This document shows, in pieces, positions 1-9,167 of a stretch of DNA of 64,000 bases (positions are counted from its first letter, which is position 1; every line of letters starts with the position of its first letter). The notes under the pieces are model-generated. The model was not told the DNA's origin and made no database searches. It was given only the letters and a program-made list of their open reading frames with translations. A program made the position numbers and the translations under genes. The DNA is from Scatosoma sp045643825 (GTDB lineage Bacteria > Bacillota > Clostridia > Christensenellales > Borkfalkiaceae): assembly GCA_045643825.1 (NCBI GenBank), contig JAZRFV010000084.1, forward strand, positions 1-64,000, given 5' to 3'.

Positions 1-1
1 G

Positions 2-418
2 GGCATACCCTTGCAGGGTATGAACCAAGCTGGCAGCCTTGGTTTGGACAGCGAATTCTTGGAAAATGCAATCATTTACTCGATTGTACCTTTCGGGTTC
101 TTTAATTTGAAGAGTACGAATCTTGGTACGTTGTCCGTAGCGCCCAACCTTCCCAAAGAGCTTTCCTTCTGGCGTATGGAAAACCTGATGTACAACGGCG
201 TAATTTACGATATGGAAGTTAGTGACGATTACGTTATTTTGGAAAGTATCAGAGGTAAGACGGCAGGGATGAAGTGTGAAATCAACATTCCTACAAGTAA
301 CGCAACCCCTCAGGTATATTGCAACGGTACGTTGTTATCGTCCAGCGAATATACGGTGGCAAACGGTATGGTGACAATCACGGTGGATTTCCGTGCACAA
401 AAAATTCAAGTAATATAA
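2..418 (+). CDS. C-terminal fragment of a six-hairpin glycosidase/phosphorylase (GH65-like)
   Basis: The open frame enters from the left edge of the window, so only about the last 138 residues are present. The stretch 'LSVAPNLPKELSFW' followed by a beta-rich tail resembles the C-terminal cap of (alpha/alpha)6 enzymes such as GH65 phosphorylases, where a catalytic barrel ends in residues of the type 'L.P.LP..W..L.F' and a small beta-sandwich. No catalytic residues lie in the visible part, so the family assignment is inference; GH78, GH94 or GH63 tails could look similar. It lies 15 bases before a sugar-binding lipoprotein gene, which supports a role in carbohydrate breakdown linked to the importer. 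Confidence 0.5.
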   Translation, partial: GIPLQGMNQAGSLGLDSEFLENAIIYSIVPFGFFNLKSTNLGTLSVAPNLPKELSFWRMENLMYNGVIYDMEVSDDYVILESIRGKTAGMKCEINIPTSNATPQVYCNGTLLSSSEYTVANGMVTITVDFRAQKIQVI

Positions 419-433
419 AAGGAGCGAAAAAAT

Positions 434-1834
434 ATGAAGAAGATTATGAAGAAAATCTTTGCATTGACGATGACGGCATTGCTGTCTGTTGGTATGTTTG
501 CAGGCTGTCGTGACAAGAAAGGCGACGAAGCGAACGGCAAAATTCAAATCACCGTTTCCGTTAGTGGTACGGATGCATCCGAAGGCGCTTTGATGCAAAA
601 ATGGAAGGTTGCGTATGAAGCGAAAAACGAAAACGTAACGATTGCAATCAAAAATTTTACCAGCGATTATACGCAAACGATGATGTCTTACGTGGCAAGT
701 GCAAAGCAAATGCCCGACATTATGTGGACGACGGGTGAAAAGCACGCTCCTTGGTCGGATGCAGGCGCATTCATCAACCTTAAGGACATGATTGCGGCTG
801 ATTCCTCGATTAACTTGGACGATTTCTACGGTGAAATCGTAAATGCAACGCATAAAAACTCGCAAGACGACGGCATTTACTTTATGCCTCGTGACTACAA
901 CAAGTGCGTGTTGTTTATCAACAAGGTTATGTTTAGGGCGGCAGGCTTTACCGATGCGGAAATCGACGGTTTGAAAGACGGTTGGAATTATGAAAAGTTC
1001 ATTGAAACCTGCGAAAGATTGAAGGTTGCAATGAAGGCGAATGCAAACCCCGATTTGGGTATCCGTGAAAATTCCGTACCCGTGGATGCAAGAATGGACT
1101 TTAACGCATCCTACTGTTCGTTTGTATATCACTACGGCGGTCAATTTGTAGAAAACGGTGGGGTTAACTTCCTTTCCGATAAAAATATCAACGCGTATGG
1201 CGAAATTTTCAATTTGATTGACAACGGTTATATTGCAGAATCGGCAAAGAAGAGCTCTGCAACGTTTACGACGTTGTCGGCAGCTATGTACATAGGCGTT
1301 CGTCCTGCATTGCCCGGTTTGCCTCCCACGGAAAAATATGATATCGATTTCTTACCCTTGCCTTTGGATTACGTAGGGGTAGGTTGCAGTGGTTATGCAA
1401 TCACCAGTGCGGCAAAAGCACGTGTAAGCGAATCGCAATTCAATGAAGGCAAGAAGACCAACGAATATTATGCGTTTGATTTCTTGAAATTCATCGTATC
1501 CGAAGAAGGTCAGAAGATTGGCGCGGAAACGGGTAGTATTATCCCTGTTAGAAAGAGCATGGCAAACGACAGCTCTTGGACATCGTATAAGAATGCAGGC
1601 TTGAATCACGCTGCGTTTGTATCTGCCCCTGAAAAGGACTTTAATTTGTCAATTTTCCAAGATTTTGATGCGGATGATGCATCCCTGCTTTTGGATAACC
1701 TTTCCGGTGCAATGGCGCAGGTAATCATTGGCTCTAATTACAGTGATGGCGGTGCAATCGCTGGTTATGCGACGTTGAAGGCAAGCATTCAACCTTATCA
1801 AAACGCAGTTGCAAACTTGAGAGCAAAATATTAA
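434..1834 (+). CDS. ABC sugar transporter, substrate-binding lipoprotein
   Basis: This 466-residue protein is an extracellular solute-binding protein (family 1 type) that should deliver an oligosaccharide or similar solute to the two permeases encoded next. It begins with a signal peptide and a lipobox ending FAGC, with the lipidated Cys at residue 25. A good ribosome site (GGAG, 421-424) precedes the ATG. The length and the order binding protein, MalF-like permease, MalG-like permease are typical of CUT1 importers. The substrate cannot be read from sequence; the neighbouring glycosidase fragment suggests a carbohydrate. No ATPase gene is in the visible cluster, so the importer probably shares a multitask MsmX-type ATPase encoded elsewhere (inference). 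Confidence 0.85.
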   Translation: MKKIMKKIFALTMTALLSVGMFAGCRDKKGDEANGKIQITVSVSGTDASEGALMQKWKVAYEAKNENVTIAIKNFTSDYTQTMMSYVASAKQMPDIMWTTGEKHAPWSDAGAFINLKDMIAADSSINLDDFYGEIVNATHKNSQDDGIYFMPRDYNKCVLFINKVMFRAAGFTDAEIDGLKDGWNYEKFIETCERLKVAMKANANPDLGIRENSVPVDARMDFNASYCSFVYHYGGQFVENGGVNFLSDKNINAYGEIFNLIDNGYIAESAKKSSATFTTLSAAMYIGVRPALPGLPPTEKYDIDFLPLPLDYVGVGCSGYAITSAAKARVSESQFNEGKKTNEYYAFDFLKFIVSEEGQKIGAETGSIIPVRKSMANDSSWTSYKNAGLNHAAFVSAPEKDFNLSIFQDFDADDASLLLDNLSGAMAQVIIGSNYSDGGAIAGYATLKASIQPYQNAVANLRAKY

Positions 1835-1852
1835 TAGAAAAAATTTATCCGA

Positions 1853-2791
1853 ATGTCTCGGATGAAATCGGGTAATACCATGAATGAAAAAATAAAAAAA
1901 GTGGGGCAATATATCCGAAAGGAATATGCGGGGATGCTATTCGTATTGCCGGTTATTTTAGGCCTTGTGATTTTCACCTTTGTGCCTATGTTTAAATCGC
2001 TGTACGATAGCTTCCACGATATCAATATTTTCGGTGAAGCCACCAACTTTGGTCTCCAAAATTATAAAAAAATGTTCACGGAAAATCGTGTGGAATTTTT
2101 CACCTCCCTTTGGGCGACGGTGCGATACACGATTGTGGCAATTCCTTTGACGATGGTGTTGTCTTTCTCGTTGGCGTTTGTACTTAATCGTGAAATGCGC
2201 GGTATCAAGCTTGCGCGTGTCCTTTGCTATATGCCCGTTGTTATCCCTACGGTGGTAAACGGGTTGCTTTGGCGTACGATTACAACCTCGGAAATTGGGT
2301 ACTTGAACTTGATTTTTAAAGGTTTGGGGTTACCGAATTATACCTTCTTTGAACATAACGATACGGCCTTTCAATCCTTTATTCTGATGGGTATGTTTGG
2401 TATTGGTAGTGGTATGATTTTGTGGCTGTCGCAGCTCAAAAATATCCCCAAAACCTTATACGAATCGGCTGATTTGGAAGGTGCAAACGGCTTTCAAAAG
2501 CTGATTACCATTACCATTCCTATGTGCACGCCGACGATTTTCTATACGCTGATAACCAACATTATCGGTACGTTGCAGATTTTTGATTTGGCGTTTATGT
2601 TCAAGAATCCGTTGAATGAAAAAACGTTGAGTTTCTTTGTTGTGTATATTTACGAGCAAGCCTTCGGCCGCTTCGGTCAGATGGGCTACGCGTCGGCTTT
2701 GTCGTGGGTATTGTTTGTCATTATCGCGGCGTTGTCGGCTTTGGTGTTTAAGACGAGCAAGTGGGTGTATTATGGCGAAGATTTTAACTAA
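1853..2791 (+). CDS. ABC sugar transporter permease (MalF-like)
   Basis: Integral membrane protein of 312 residues with several hydrophobic segments and the cytoplasmic EAA loop that docks the ATPase, visible as 'LYESADLEGANGFQK' with the conserved Gly followed by 'ITIPM'. It forms the first half of the translocation channel with the next permease. The start is uncertain: ATG at 1853, 1862 and 1880 are all in frame, none has a strong ribosome site, and 1880 (MNEKIKKV) gives the most usual N-terminus. It sits 18 bases after the binding-protein gene and overlaps the next permease by 20 bases, indicating translational coupling. Confidence 0.88.
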   Translation: MSRMKSGNTMNEKIKKVGQYIRKEYAGMLFVLPVILGLVIFTFVPMFKSLYDSFHDINIFGEATNFGLQNYKKMFTENRVEFFTSLWATVRYTIVAIPLTMVLSFSLAFVLNREMRGIKLARVLCYMPVVIPTVVNGLLWRTITTSEIGYLNLIFKGLGLPNYTFFEHNDTAFQSFILMGMFGIGSGMILWLSQLKNIPKTLYESADLEGANGFQKLITITIPMCTPTIFYTLITNIIGTLQIFDLAFMFKNPLNEKTLSFFVVYIYEQAFGRFGQMGYASALSWVLFVIIAALSALVFKTSKWVYYGEDFN

Positions 2792-3626
2792 TAAACAACG
2801 TGAAATGAGAAAGGACCTCGTATACGCCGTTATCATTTCCCTCGTGGTCGTGGCACTTATGTTTCCCTTCTTCGTAATGCTGGTAAGAAGCTTCATGACG
2901 GAGGATGAAATCTACAATTTCCCGAAACTCCTTCCGTCTGGGTTAGAATTTAAGAACTACTACGACGAGACCTATTTTGCATCCTTTATCGAATGGGGCG
3001 GGAATACCTTAACTGTTGCGTTTATGAACATTATTGGTATCGTAGCTTCGGCCTTCTTATGTGCGTATGGTTTCGCAAAGGTGCATTTCAAGTTCAAGGC
3101 GTTGATTTTTGGCGTAACGATGGCTTCGACAATGTTACCCAGCATTACCTTGCGTATCCCTTTGTATTTGATGTATTCGGAGTGGGGGTGGTTAGACGGC
3201 ACGTTAAAGCCCTTGATTGTACCTGCTTTCTTCGGTGGTGGGGCCTTAAATATCTTCTTGATTATGCAATTTATTAAGGGAATACCCAATTCCACCTTGG
3301 AAAGTGCGCGTATTGATGGCGCAAACGAGGTTAGATGCTTGTTCAGTATCGTATTGCCTGCCTGCTTGCCCATTGCGGCGCTTATCAGCGTAAACACCTT
3401 CTTGGGTGTATGGAACGATTATTCCTCGTCCTTGATTTATTTGTCTAATTCGGAAGACAAATGGACGTTGGCGCTCGGTTTTTATAAGGCGGCGCTCAAT
3501 CCTATGTTTAGAGAAAATAAACAGATGGCGATGGGGGTATTGATGTGCATTCCTCCGTTGGTGGTGTTTGGTTTCTCGCAAAAGCTGTTGATTGAAGGTG
3601 TTTCGATCAGCGGTATGAAGGCGTAA
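2772..3626 (+). CDS. ABC sugar transporter permease (MalG-like)
   Basis: Second inner-membrane subunit of the importer, 284 residues from ATG 2772 (MAKILTNKQ). A longer upstream frame exists, but it is only the shadow of the preceding gene in another frame, and the chosen start fits the family length. The EAA loop is 'ESARIDGANEVRCLF' followed by 'IVLPACLP'. The start lies inside the end of the upstream permease gene (20-base overlap). It is followed 11 bases later by the first repeat-built surface protein, so importer and surface proteins are probably co-transcribed. Confidence 0.88.
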   Translation: MAKILTNKQREMRKDLVYAVIISLVVVALMFPFFVMLVRSFMTEDEIYNFPKLLPSGLEFKNYYDETYFASFIEWGGNTLTVAFMNIIGIVASAFLCAYGFAKVHFKFKALIFGVTMASTMLPSITLRIPLYLMYSEWGWLDGTLKPLIVPAFFGGGALNIFLIMQFIKGIPNSTLESARIDGANEVRCLFSIVLPACLPIAALISVNTFLGVWNDYSSSLIYLSNSEDKWTLALGFYKAALNPMFRENKQMAMGVLMCIPPLVVFGFSQKLLIEGVSISGMKA

Positions 3627-3637
3627 AAGGTGGCTTT

Positions 3638-6043
3638 ATGAGGATGAAAGAAAAAATATGTGGCGGATTGTTTATTGCGGCGGCTTTGACAATTTGCGCA
3701 TTGCCGATTGCAAAGCAAACGGCAAGTGCGTCGACTGTACAAGACGTCACGGACAGCGTTTCCGCTACGGGGTGGATTGACCATCAGGAATTGAAGGTGA
3801 CCTGTCTCGATTTAGGGGAAGGTGTCGAGCCTGACATTGGTTATGGAATGATTGACGGAGCGTATGCATACGCACAGGAATATATCGCCATTAACGGAAG
3901 AACTGTCAAGGAAATTAATTCGGATACTACGCTTGGGGCAACGGCTTGGACGTATACCGTGTTTCCTTCAACGTTGAGCAATGCGATATATAAGGTCCCC
4001 GTTATGTTGCAGGTGAACAACGATAAGATTGAAATCAAAATTCACGATAATTACGTGGAAACGTTGGGTGACAGCGTAGAAATCACCGCAAAAGCAGGCT
4101 TATATTTTGAAAATAATAGCACCAGATACGAGGTGACGGAAGATAAAACCTTTACCGTTTTTGGTGAACAGCGCATGAATGAGGTGGATATCACCGAAGA
4201 TGTAACCATTGATGGTTGGGATATTACGGGTGATGCGCAGGAATTAACGTATACGCGTATTCACTTTGGGGAAGGCGTTCTTCCTTCGGATATTGATTTC
4301 CACATTTTGGACGATGATAACGGTACGCAGTATCACTATATTAAGGACTATATCACCGTCAACGGTAAAACGGTTGGGCAAATCAATACAGAAACGGACG
4401 TTTCCAACTACGTATTTTCGTCCTTTCCGTCGAATGCTGCTGCGAAATATAAATTGCCGATTATCCTTTTTGAAAACACAGGCGTTTTAGAGGTAAAGAT
4501 CCACAACGACTATTTAAAAACGTTGGAAGGGGATCTTGAAATCGCTTTAAAGGCAGGCTTCTATGTTGTAAACGGCAATACCAAATATACGGTAAGCAAC
4601 GACATTTTACATACCATAGAAGGTATGAATGAGGTGGATATCACAAGTCAGATTTCCATTGAGGGTTGGTTTACGGCGGGGGACGCGCAGGAACTTACTT
4701 ATACGATGATATATTTCCCCGAAGGGGCGCTGCCTACCCTTTCCTTTGATATGATGGATAAGGCAGCATGGCTGTATATGCAGGAATATATCGCGATTAA
4801 TGGTAAAACGGTGAAGGAAATCAATACGGAAACGGATACAAGCACGTATCAATTTTCCACCTTCCCTTCTACGGAGGATAATCCTCTTTATAAGGTCCCC
4901 GTTATTTTACACGAAAACGGCGATTGCTTGGAGGTAAAAATCCACAATAGCTATTTGGCAACAATCAAGGAGGATATCGTCATTTCCTTGGAAGCAGGTT
5001 TTTCTATCCTTGTAGGAAATACGAAATATACGGTAAGCGAAGATGTTTCGCTTGTTGTAGAAGCAATTTCCGAGACAGATATTGCACAAGCCCTTTCCAT
5101 GAAGAGTTGGTCTGTTGCAGGGGATAAGCTGGAACTTACCTATACACGTATCTATTTCCCCGAAGGCGTGTTGCCTGAAGACCTTGACTATCACGTAATC
5201 GATATGGCTGCGTGGACGTATTTGCAGGATTATATCTTGATTAACGGTAAAACGATCAGGGAAATAAACACAACGACGGATGTCAGCGGTTATGAATTCT
5301 CCACCTTCCCGTCTACGGAAAGTAATCCTATTTACAAGGTGCCTGTTATCATTTTTGAAAACAACAACGCCTTGGAGTTAAAATTCCACAATACCTATTT
5401 ACAATCGGTAGAAGGGGAATTAGAGATTACCGTCAAAGAAGGCCTGTTCATTCTTGGCGAGGGCGTGAGATACGTCGTAAGCAAGGACGTTCGTTTTGGT
5501 TTGACGGATGGCGTATGGGCGGATAAAGATCGTTTGTACAAGGTTACCTATTTTGTGAATGGACAAAAGTACGGCGAAGCGGAAGAATATCCGTATAGAG
5601 GACAACTCGTTTTGCGCGATGCAGTAGACGCTGGCGCTGGGTATGAGTTTGGTGGCTGGCAATACACTGCCACGTCGGCAATTGTACAGGATATGGAAAT
5701 CCACGGTTACGTGAAGCCGATTCGTTACACGATTACTTATCATTTGAATGGTGGGGTAAATGCTTCTACGAATCCAATCGTTTATTACGTAACGGATGGA
5801 GAAATTGTCTTAAAGGACGCTCAAAAAGAAGGGGCAACCTTTAAGGGCTGGTACTTGTCGGAAGATTATTCGCAAAAGGTAGAAAAGCTTTCGGCGGAAC
5901 AGCTTGGCGATTTGAATTTGTACGCTCTTTTTGAAGAAAGCGCGGAAAAGAAGGGATGTGGCTCGTCAACGATGATGGGTGGAGGCACAATTGCTATCCT
6001 TTCGTTGGCATTGTTTGCAAAGAAAAGAAAAAATGAAGAATAA
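3638..6043 (+). CDS. Repeat-built surface protein A with InlB-type repeats and Gly-Cys/TM/Lys tail
   Basis: An 801-residue exported protein of unknown function. It has an N-terminal signal peptide ending near ASAS (residue 32), then four tandem copies of a roughly 147-residue module that I do not recognise (boundaries near bases 3737, 4175, 4625 and 5066). Each carries versions of 'INGKTVKEIN', 'FSTFPS', 'VKIHN.YL.TL' and 'KAGF'. Two Listeria-Bacteroides (Flg_new/InlB-like) repeats follow ('FGGWQY', 'FKGWYLS'). The end is Lys-Lys-Gly-Cys-Gly, a hydrophobic segment and KKRKNEE, which looks like a membrane or sorting tail but has no LPXTG. Ribosome site AAAGGTGG lies just before ATG 3638. A sister gene follows. 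Adhesion or glycan binding are guesses only. Confidence 0.8.
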   Translation: MRMKEKICGGLFIAAALTICALPIAKQTASASTVQDVTDSVSATGWIDHQELKVTCLDLGEGVEPDIGYGMIDGAYAYAQEYIAINGRTVKEINSDTTLGATAWTYTVFPSTLSNAIYKVPVMLQVNNDKIEIKIHDNYVETLGDSVEITAKAGLYFENNSTRYEVTEDKTFTVFGEQRMNEVDITEDVTIDGWDITGDAQELTYTRIHFGEGVLPSDIDFHILDDDNGTQYHYIKDYITVNGKTVGQINTETDVSNYVFSSFPSNAAAKYKLPIILFENTGVLEVKIHNDYLKTLEGDLEIALKAGFYVVNGNTKYTVSNDILHTIEGMNEVDITSQISIEGWFTAGDAQELTYTMIYFPEGALPTLSFDMMDKAAWLYMQEYIAINGKTVKEINTETDTSTYQFSTFPSTEDNPLYKVPVILHENGDCLEVKIHNSYLATIKEDIVISLEAGFSILVGNTKYTVSEDVSLVVEAISETDIAQALSMKSWSVAGDKLELTYTRIYFPEGVLPEDLDYHVIDMAAWTYLQDYILINGKTIREINTTTDVSGYEFSTFPSTESNPIYKVPVIIFENNNALELKFHNTYLQSVEGELEITVKEGLFILGEGVRYVVSKDVRFGLTDGVWADKDRLYKVTYFVNGQKYGEAEEYPYRGQLVLRDAVDAGAGYEFGGWQYTATSAIVQDMEIHGYVKPIRYTITYHLNGGVNASTNPIVYYVTDGEIVLKDAQKEGATFKGWYLSEDYSQKVEKLSAEQLGDLNLYALFEESAEKKGCGSSTMMGGGTIAILSLALFAKKRKNEE
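3737..5515 (+). repeat. Four tandem copies of a ~147-residue protein repeat in surface protein A
   Basis: Copies begin near 3737, 4175, 4625 and 5066, each 438 to 450 bases. Copies 2 and 3 start with nearly the same bases (ATGAATGAGGTGGATATCAC). Shared landmarks in each unit are a leading 'DIT' strand, a Trp, the 'INGKTVKEIN' loop, 'FPS', 'YKVPV', 'VKIHN' and 'KAGF'. The fourth copy ends near 5515, where the InlB-like part begins. Confidence 0.75.
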
Positions 6044-6053
6044 GGAGAAGAAA

Positions 6054-9000
6054 ATGAAGGTAAAATCGATTTTGACGGCAATTTGTTCTGTATTTTGCGT
6101 TGGCGCATTCTTTGGCGCGGTAAAGATGGCAGGCGTTGAAGCAAAAGCGGATACCACCGTAGATATCAGCGAAAATATCACGTTATCCGATTGGACGGAT
6201 CATAATGAATTAAGTTATCTTGTGTTGTATTTAGGCGATAACGTGATTGAGGATTTTAACTACGACGCGATGGATAAGGATACGTATAAATACGTTCAGG
6301 AATATATTACCTTTAATGGTAAAACGGTCAAGGAAATCAATGAGGATACGTCCTTGGGCGCGTTGGAATGGGAGTACACCGAATTCCCTTCTACGGCTGA
6401 CGATATCTATAAAGTCCCCGTTATCATTCGTGAAAGCGGTCTTTCGAAGTTGGAAATGAGAGTGCACGATAATTACGTTGCTATGCTTGGCGATACGGTC
6501 ACCGTTGGGGTTAAGAGCGGCTTACAATTTGTGACGGGCGGCACGACATACGCTGTACAAAAGGATAGAAGTTTTCAGTTGAAAGGGATTGATCTTCCCG
6601 AGGTTGTTACGCCTACGGATATCACCGAAAATATAACGATTGAAGGATGGGATATTGTAGGGGACGCAAGAGAGCTTACTTATACGAGAATTAAATTTGG
6701 CGGTGTGCTTCCTACGAGCATTGGCTATGGTATGATTGACAGCAGCGCATGGAAATTCTTCCAAGAATACCTTACGATTAATGGTAAAACGGTAAAAGAG
6801 ATCAATGAAAATACGGATACCAGCAACTACGTATTCTCGACTTTCCCTTCTTCCAAATTAGGTGCGACCTATGAGGTTCCCGTTATGCTTTTTGAAAACG
6901 ATGGGACGTTGGAGGTAAAAATTCACAATGATTACCTTGCAACCCTCGGAGGGAATATCGTTATTGGCGTGAAAGCTGGTTTAAGCTTTGATAACAATGG
7001 CACGACCTATACTGTGACGAAGGACGTTGAAAAGGTTGTTACGGGTACGGTGGTTACGGATATTACTGATAGCATTACGGTTACCGAATGGCTTAACCCT
7101 AACGAATTCTTCTATGCATATTTGAATTTCCCTGCTGAAGCGTTCCCCTTGGATATTGGTTATCATATTTTTGACAGCGATAACGGTACGCAATATCACT
7201 ACATCAAAGATTATATCACGATTAACGGTAAGACGGTTGCAGAAATCAATGCGGAAACCGACGTAAGCGGTTACGTATTCGAAAGCTTCCCTGCAAGTGC
7301 AGGTGCGCCCTACAACGTGCCTGTATTGTTGCGAGGGAAATCCAGTGCGTCGACGATGGAGATAATGATCCACAAGAGTTATTTTGAAACTTTGGATGGC
7401 GTATCGATCGGTGTAAAAGAGGGTATGTACTTTAACAACAATGGCACGAAATACGTGGTATCTTCCGATGTTTCCTATGTCAAAGACGGCTCTGCTTGGG
7501 TGACGGAGGCGGAAACGACGACGGTAGATATTACGGAAAGCGTAAAGATTGAAGGTTGGCAAATGATGGGTGACTATTCCGAGGTAACCCGTACGGTGAT
7601 TACCTTTGGTGAAGGCGTTTTACCCGATGATATTGGCTTCCACGCAATTGACAAGGATGCTGGTACGCAGTATCATTACTTGCAAGAATATATCACGATC
7701 AATGGTAAAACGATAAAAGAAATCAATGAAACGACGGATGTTTCGGGATATGTATTCCACACCTTCCCTTGGACGACGACTAACGTGCTTTTCAAGGTGC
7801 CCGTTATTCTTTACGAGGATGCTGATGCGTTGGAGGTAAGAATGCACAATGATTATATTGCCTCCCTCGGTGGTAATATTGACGTAGTAATTGGCGTAAA
7901 GGCAGGTCTTACCTTCACGAAAGGTGCAACCATTTATACGGTATCTGAAACCGTGGAAGAATACGTAAGAAGAAAGAACTATACCTTGACGGTTGAACTC
8001 AACCCTGGTATGGACGAACAGTATCTTCCTATGGGTGCTGAAATCGTATTGACTGCACCTGAAAGGGAAGGTTATACCTTCAACGGCTGGTTTGAAAAAG
8101 GCACGGACAATGCGGCACTTACCGTAATGCCTGAAAGAGATTATGCGGTATATGCGAAATATACTGCGATTGAATACACGGTCACCTTCATGGATGGTGA
8201 AACGGTGATTGGTACGGTTCCCTATACCGTAGAAGATAAAACGATTACGGAACCTGCGCTTCCTACGAAGGAAGGTTACACCAGTGCATGGGAAACCTAC
8301 GCCTTGACTGGTGGGGATATCGTTGTAAACGTCGTTTATACCGAGATTGTTGTTGGAACGGAATATACCGTTACCTTTATGGACGGCTCGACTGTAATTG
8401 CTACGGTAACCTATATCGAAGGACAAACGGAAATTAAAGAGCCTGCTGTTCCCACGAAGGAAGGATATACCAGTGCATGGGAAACCTATACCTTGAGCGG
8501 TGACATCACCGTAGATGTGGTTTATACTGCGATTGAATACACCGTAACCTTCAAGGACGGCGCAACGGTAATTGGTACGGCAACCTATACGGTAGAGAAT
8601 AAAACGATTACGGAACCTGCTGTTCCCACGAAGGAAGGTTACACCAGTGCATGGGCAACCTATACCTTGAGCGGTGACATCACCGTAGATGTGGTTTATA
8701 CGGCGATTGAATACACCGTAACCTTCAAGGACGGCGCAACGGTAATTGGTACGGCAACTTATACGGTAGAGAATAAAGAGATCACGGAACCTGCATTGCC
8801 TACGAAGGAAGGATATACCAGCGCGTGGGAAAGCTACTCCTTGACGATTGGTAACGTTGTTGTAAGTGTAATTTATACGCCTGCAAAGGTAGAAGAGGAT
8901 TCTTCTAATGATAGTTCTTCCGAAGATAGTTCGTCGAATGCAACCTCTTCAGAAGAGAAAGATTCTCAAGCAAGCTCGTCCATGAACAGCGAGACGTCCT

Positions 9001-9149
9001 CGAAGGAAAGCGCATCCTCGCAGGATAAAAATGCAAGCAATGATACTGCACCAATTGAGGAAGGTTGCTTTGGCGCGATTGGTGGCATCTCCGTTGGTGT
9101 AATTGCATTTATGGCGGCTGTATTGTTAAAGAAAAAAGAAAACGAGTAA
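6054..9149 (+). CDS. Repeat-built surface protein B, paralogue of A, with Ser-rich stalk and Gly-Cys tail
   Basis: A 1031-residue exported protein from ATG 6054, preceded by AAGGAG at 6042-6047; an in-frame ATG at 6033 is less well placed. Order: signal peptide (cleavage near KADTT), four ~147-residue modules of the same family as protein A, one Flg_new-type repeat ('FNGWFE'), four ~60-residue repeats with 'TKEGYTSAW', a Ser/Glu-rich stalk of about 60 residues, then Glu-Gly-Cys, a hydrophobic segment and KKKENE. The layout (head, beta-repeat arm, low-complexity stalk, C-terminal anchor) is that of a wall-spanning surface protein. It lies 10 bases after gene A and is presumably co-transcribed. 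Function and ligand are unknown. Confidence 0.8.
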   Translation: MKVKSILTAICSVFCVGAFFGAVKMAGVEAKADTTVDISENITLSDWTDHNELSYLVLYLGDNVIEDFNYDAMDKDTYKYVQEYITFNGKTVKEINEDTSLGALEWEYTEFPSTADDIYKVPVIIRESGLSKLEMRVHDNYVAMLGDTVTVGVKSGLQFVTGGTTYAVQKDRSFQLKGIDLPEVVTPTDITENITIEGWDIVGDARELTYTRIKFGGVLPTSIGYGMIDSSAWKFFQEYLTINGKTVKEINENTDTSNYVFSTFPSSKLGATYEVPVMLFENDGTLEVKIHNDYLATLGGNIVIGVKAGLSFDNNGTTYTVTKDVEKVVTGTVVTDITDSITVTEWLNPNEFFYAYLNFPAEAFPLDIGYHIFDSDNGTQYHYIKDYITINGKTVAEINAETDVSGYVFESFPASAGAPYNVPVLLRGKSSASTMEIMIHKSYFETLDGVSIGVKEGMYFNNNGTKYVVSSDVSYVKDGSAWVTEAETTTVDITESVKIEGWQMMGDYSEVTRTVITFGEGVLPDDIGFHAIDKDAGTQYHYLQEYITINGKTIKEINETTDVSGYVFHTFPWTTTNVLFKVPVILYEDADALEVRMHNDYIASLGGNIDVVIGVKAGLTFTKGATIYTVSETVEEYVRRKNYTLTVELNPGMDEQYLPMGAEIVLTAPEREGYTFNGWFEKGTDNAALTVMPERDYAVYAKYTAIEYTVTFMDGETVIGTVPYTVEDKTITEPALPTKEGYTSAWETYALTGGDIVVNVVYTEIVVGTEYTVTFMDGSTVIATVTYIEGQTEIKEPAVPTKEGYTSAWETYTLSGDITVDVVYTAIEYTVTFKDGATVIGTATYTVENKTITEPAVPTKEGYTSAWATYTLSGDITVDVVYTAIEYTVTFKDGATVIGTATYTVENKEITEPALPTKEGYTSAWESYSLTIGNVVVSVIYTPAKVEEDSSNDSSSEDSSSNATSSEEKDSQASSSMNSETSSKESASSQDKNASNDTAPIEEGCFGAIGGISVGVIAFMAAVLLKKKENE
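6153..7970 (+). repeat. Four tandem ~147-residue repeats in surface protein B
   Basis: Copies begin near 6153, 6612, 7053 and 7518. They carry the same landmarks as the copies in protein A ('INGKTV.EIN', 'FPS', 'VKIHNDYLATL', 'VKAG'), showing that the two genes arose by duplication and share one domain family. Confidence 0.75.
8172..8880 (+). repeat. Four ~60-residue tandem repeats; the last two almost identical in DNA
   Basis: Units start at 'EYTVTF.DG' and contain 'TKEGYTSAW'. Units 3 and 4 (from about 8535 and 8709) share long runs of identical bases, indicating recent duplication and a potential for copy-number change by recombination or slippage. Confidence 0.8.
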
Positions 9150-9167
9150 GGGTTAATGAGGTGCTTT

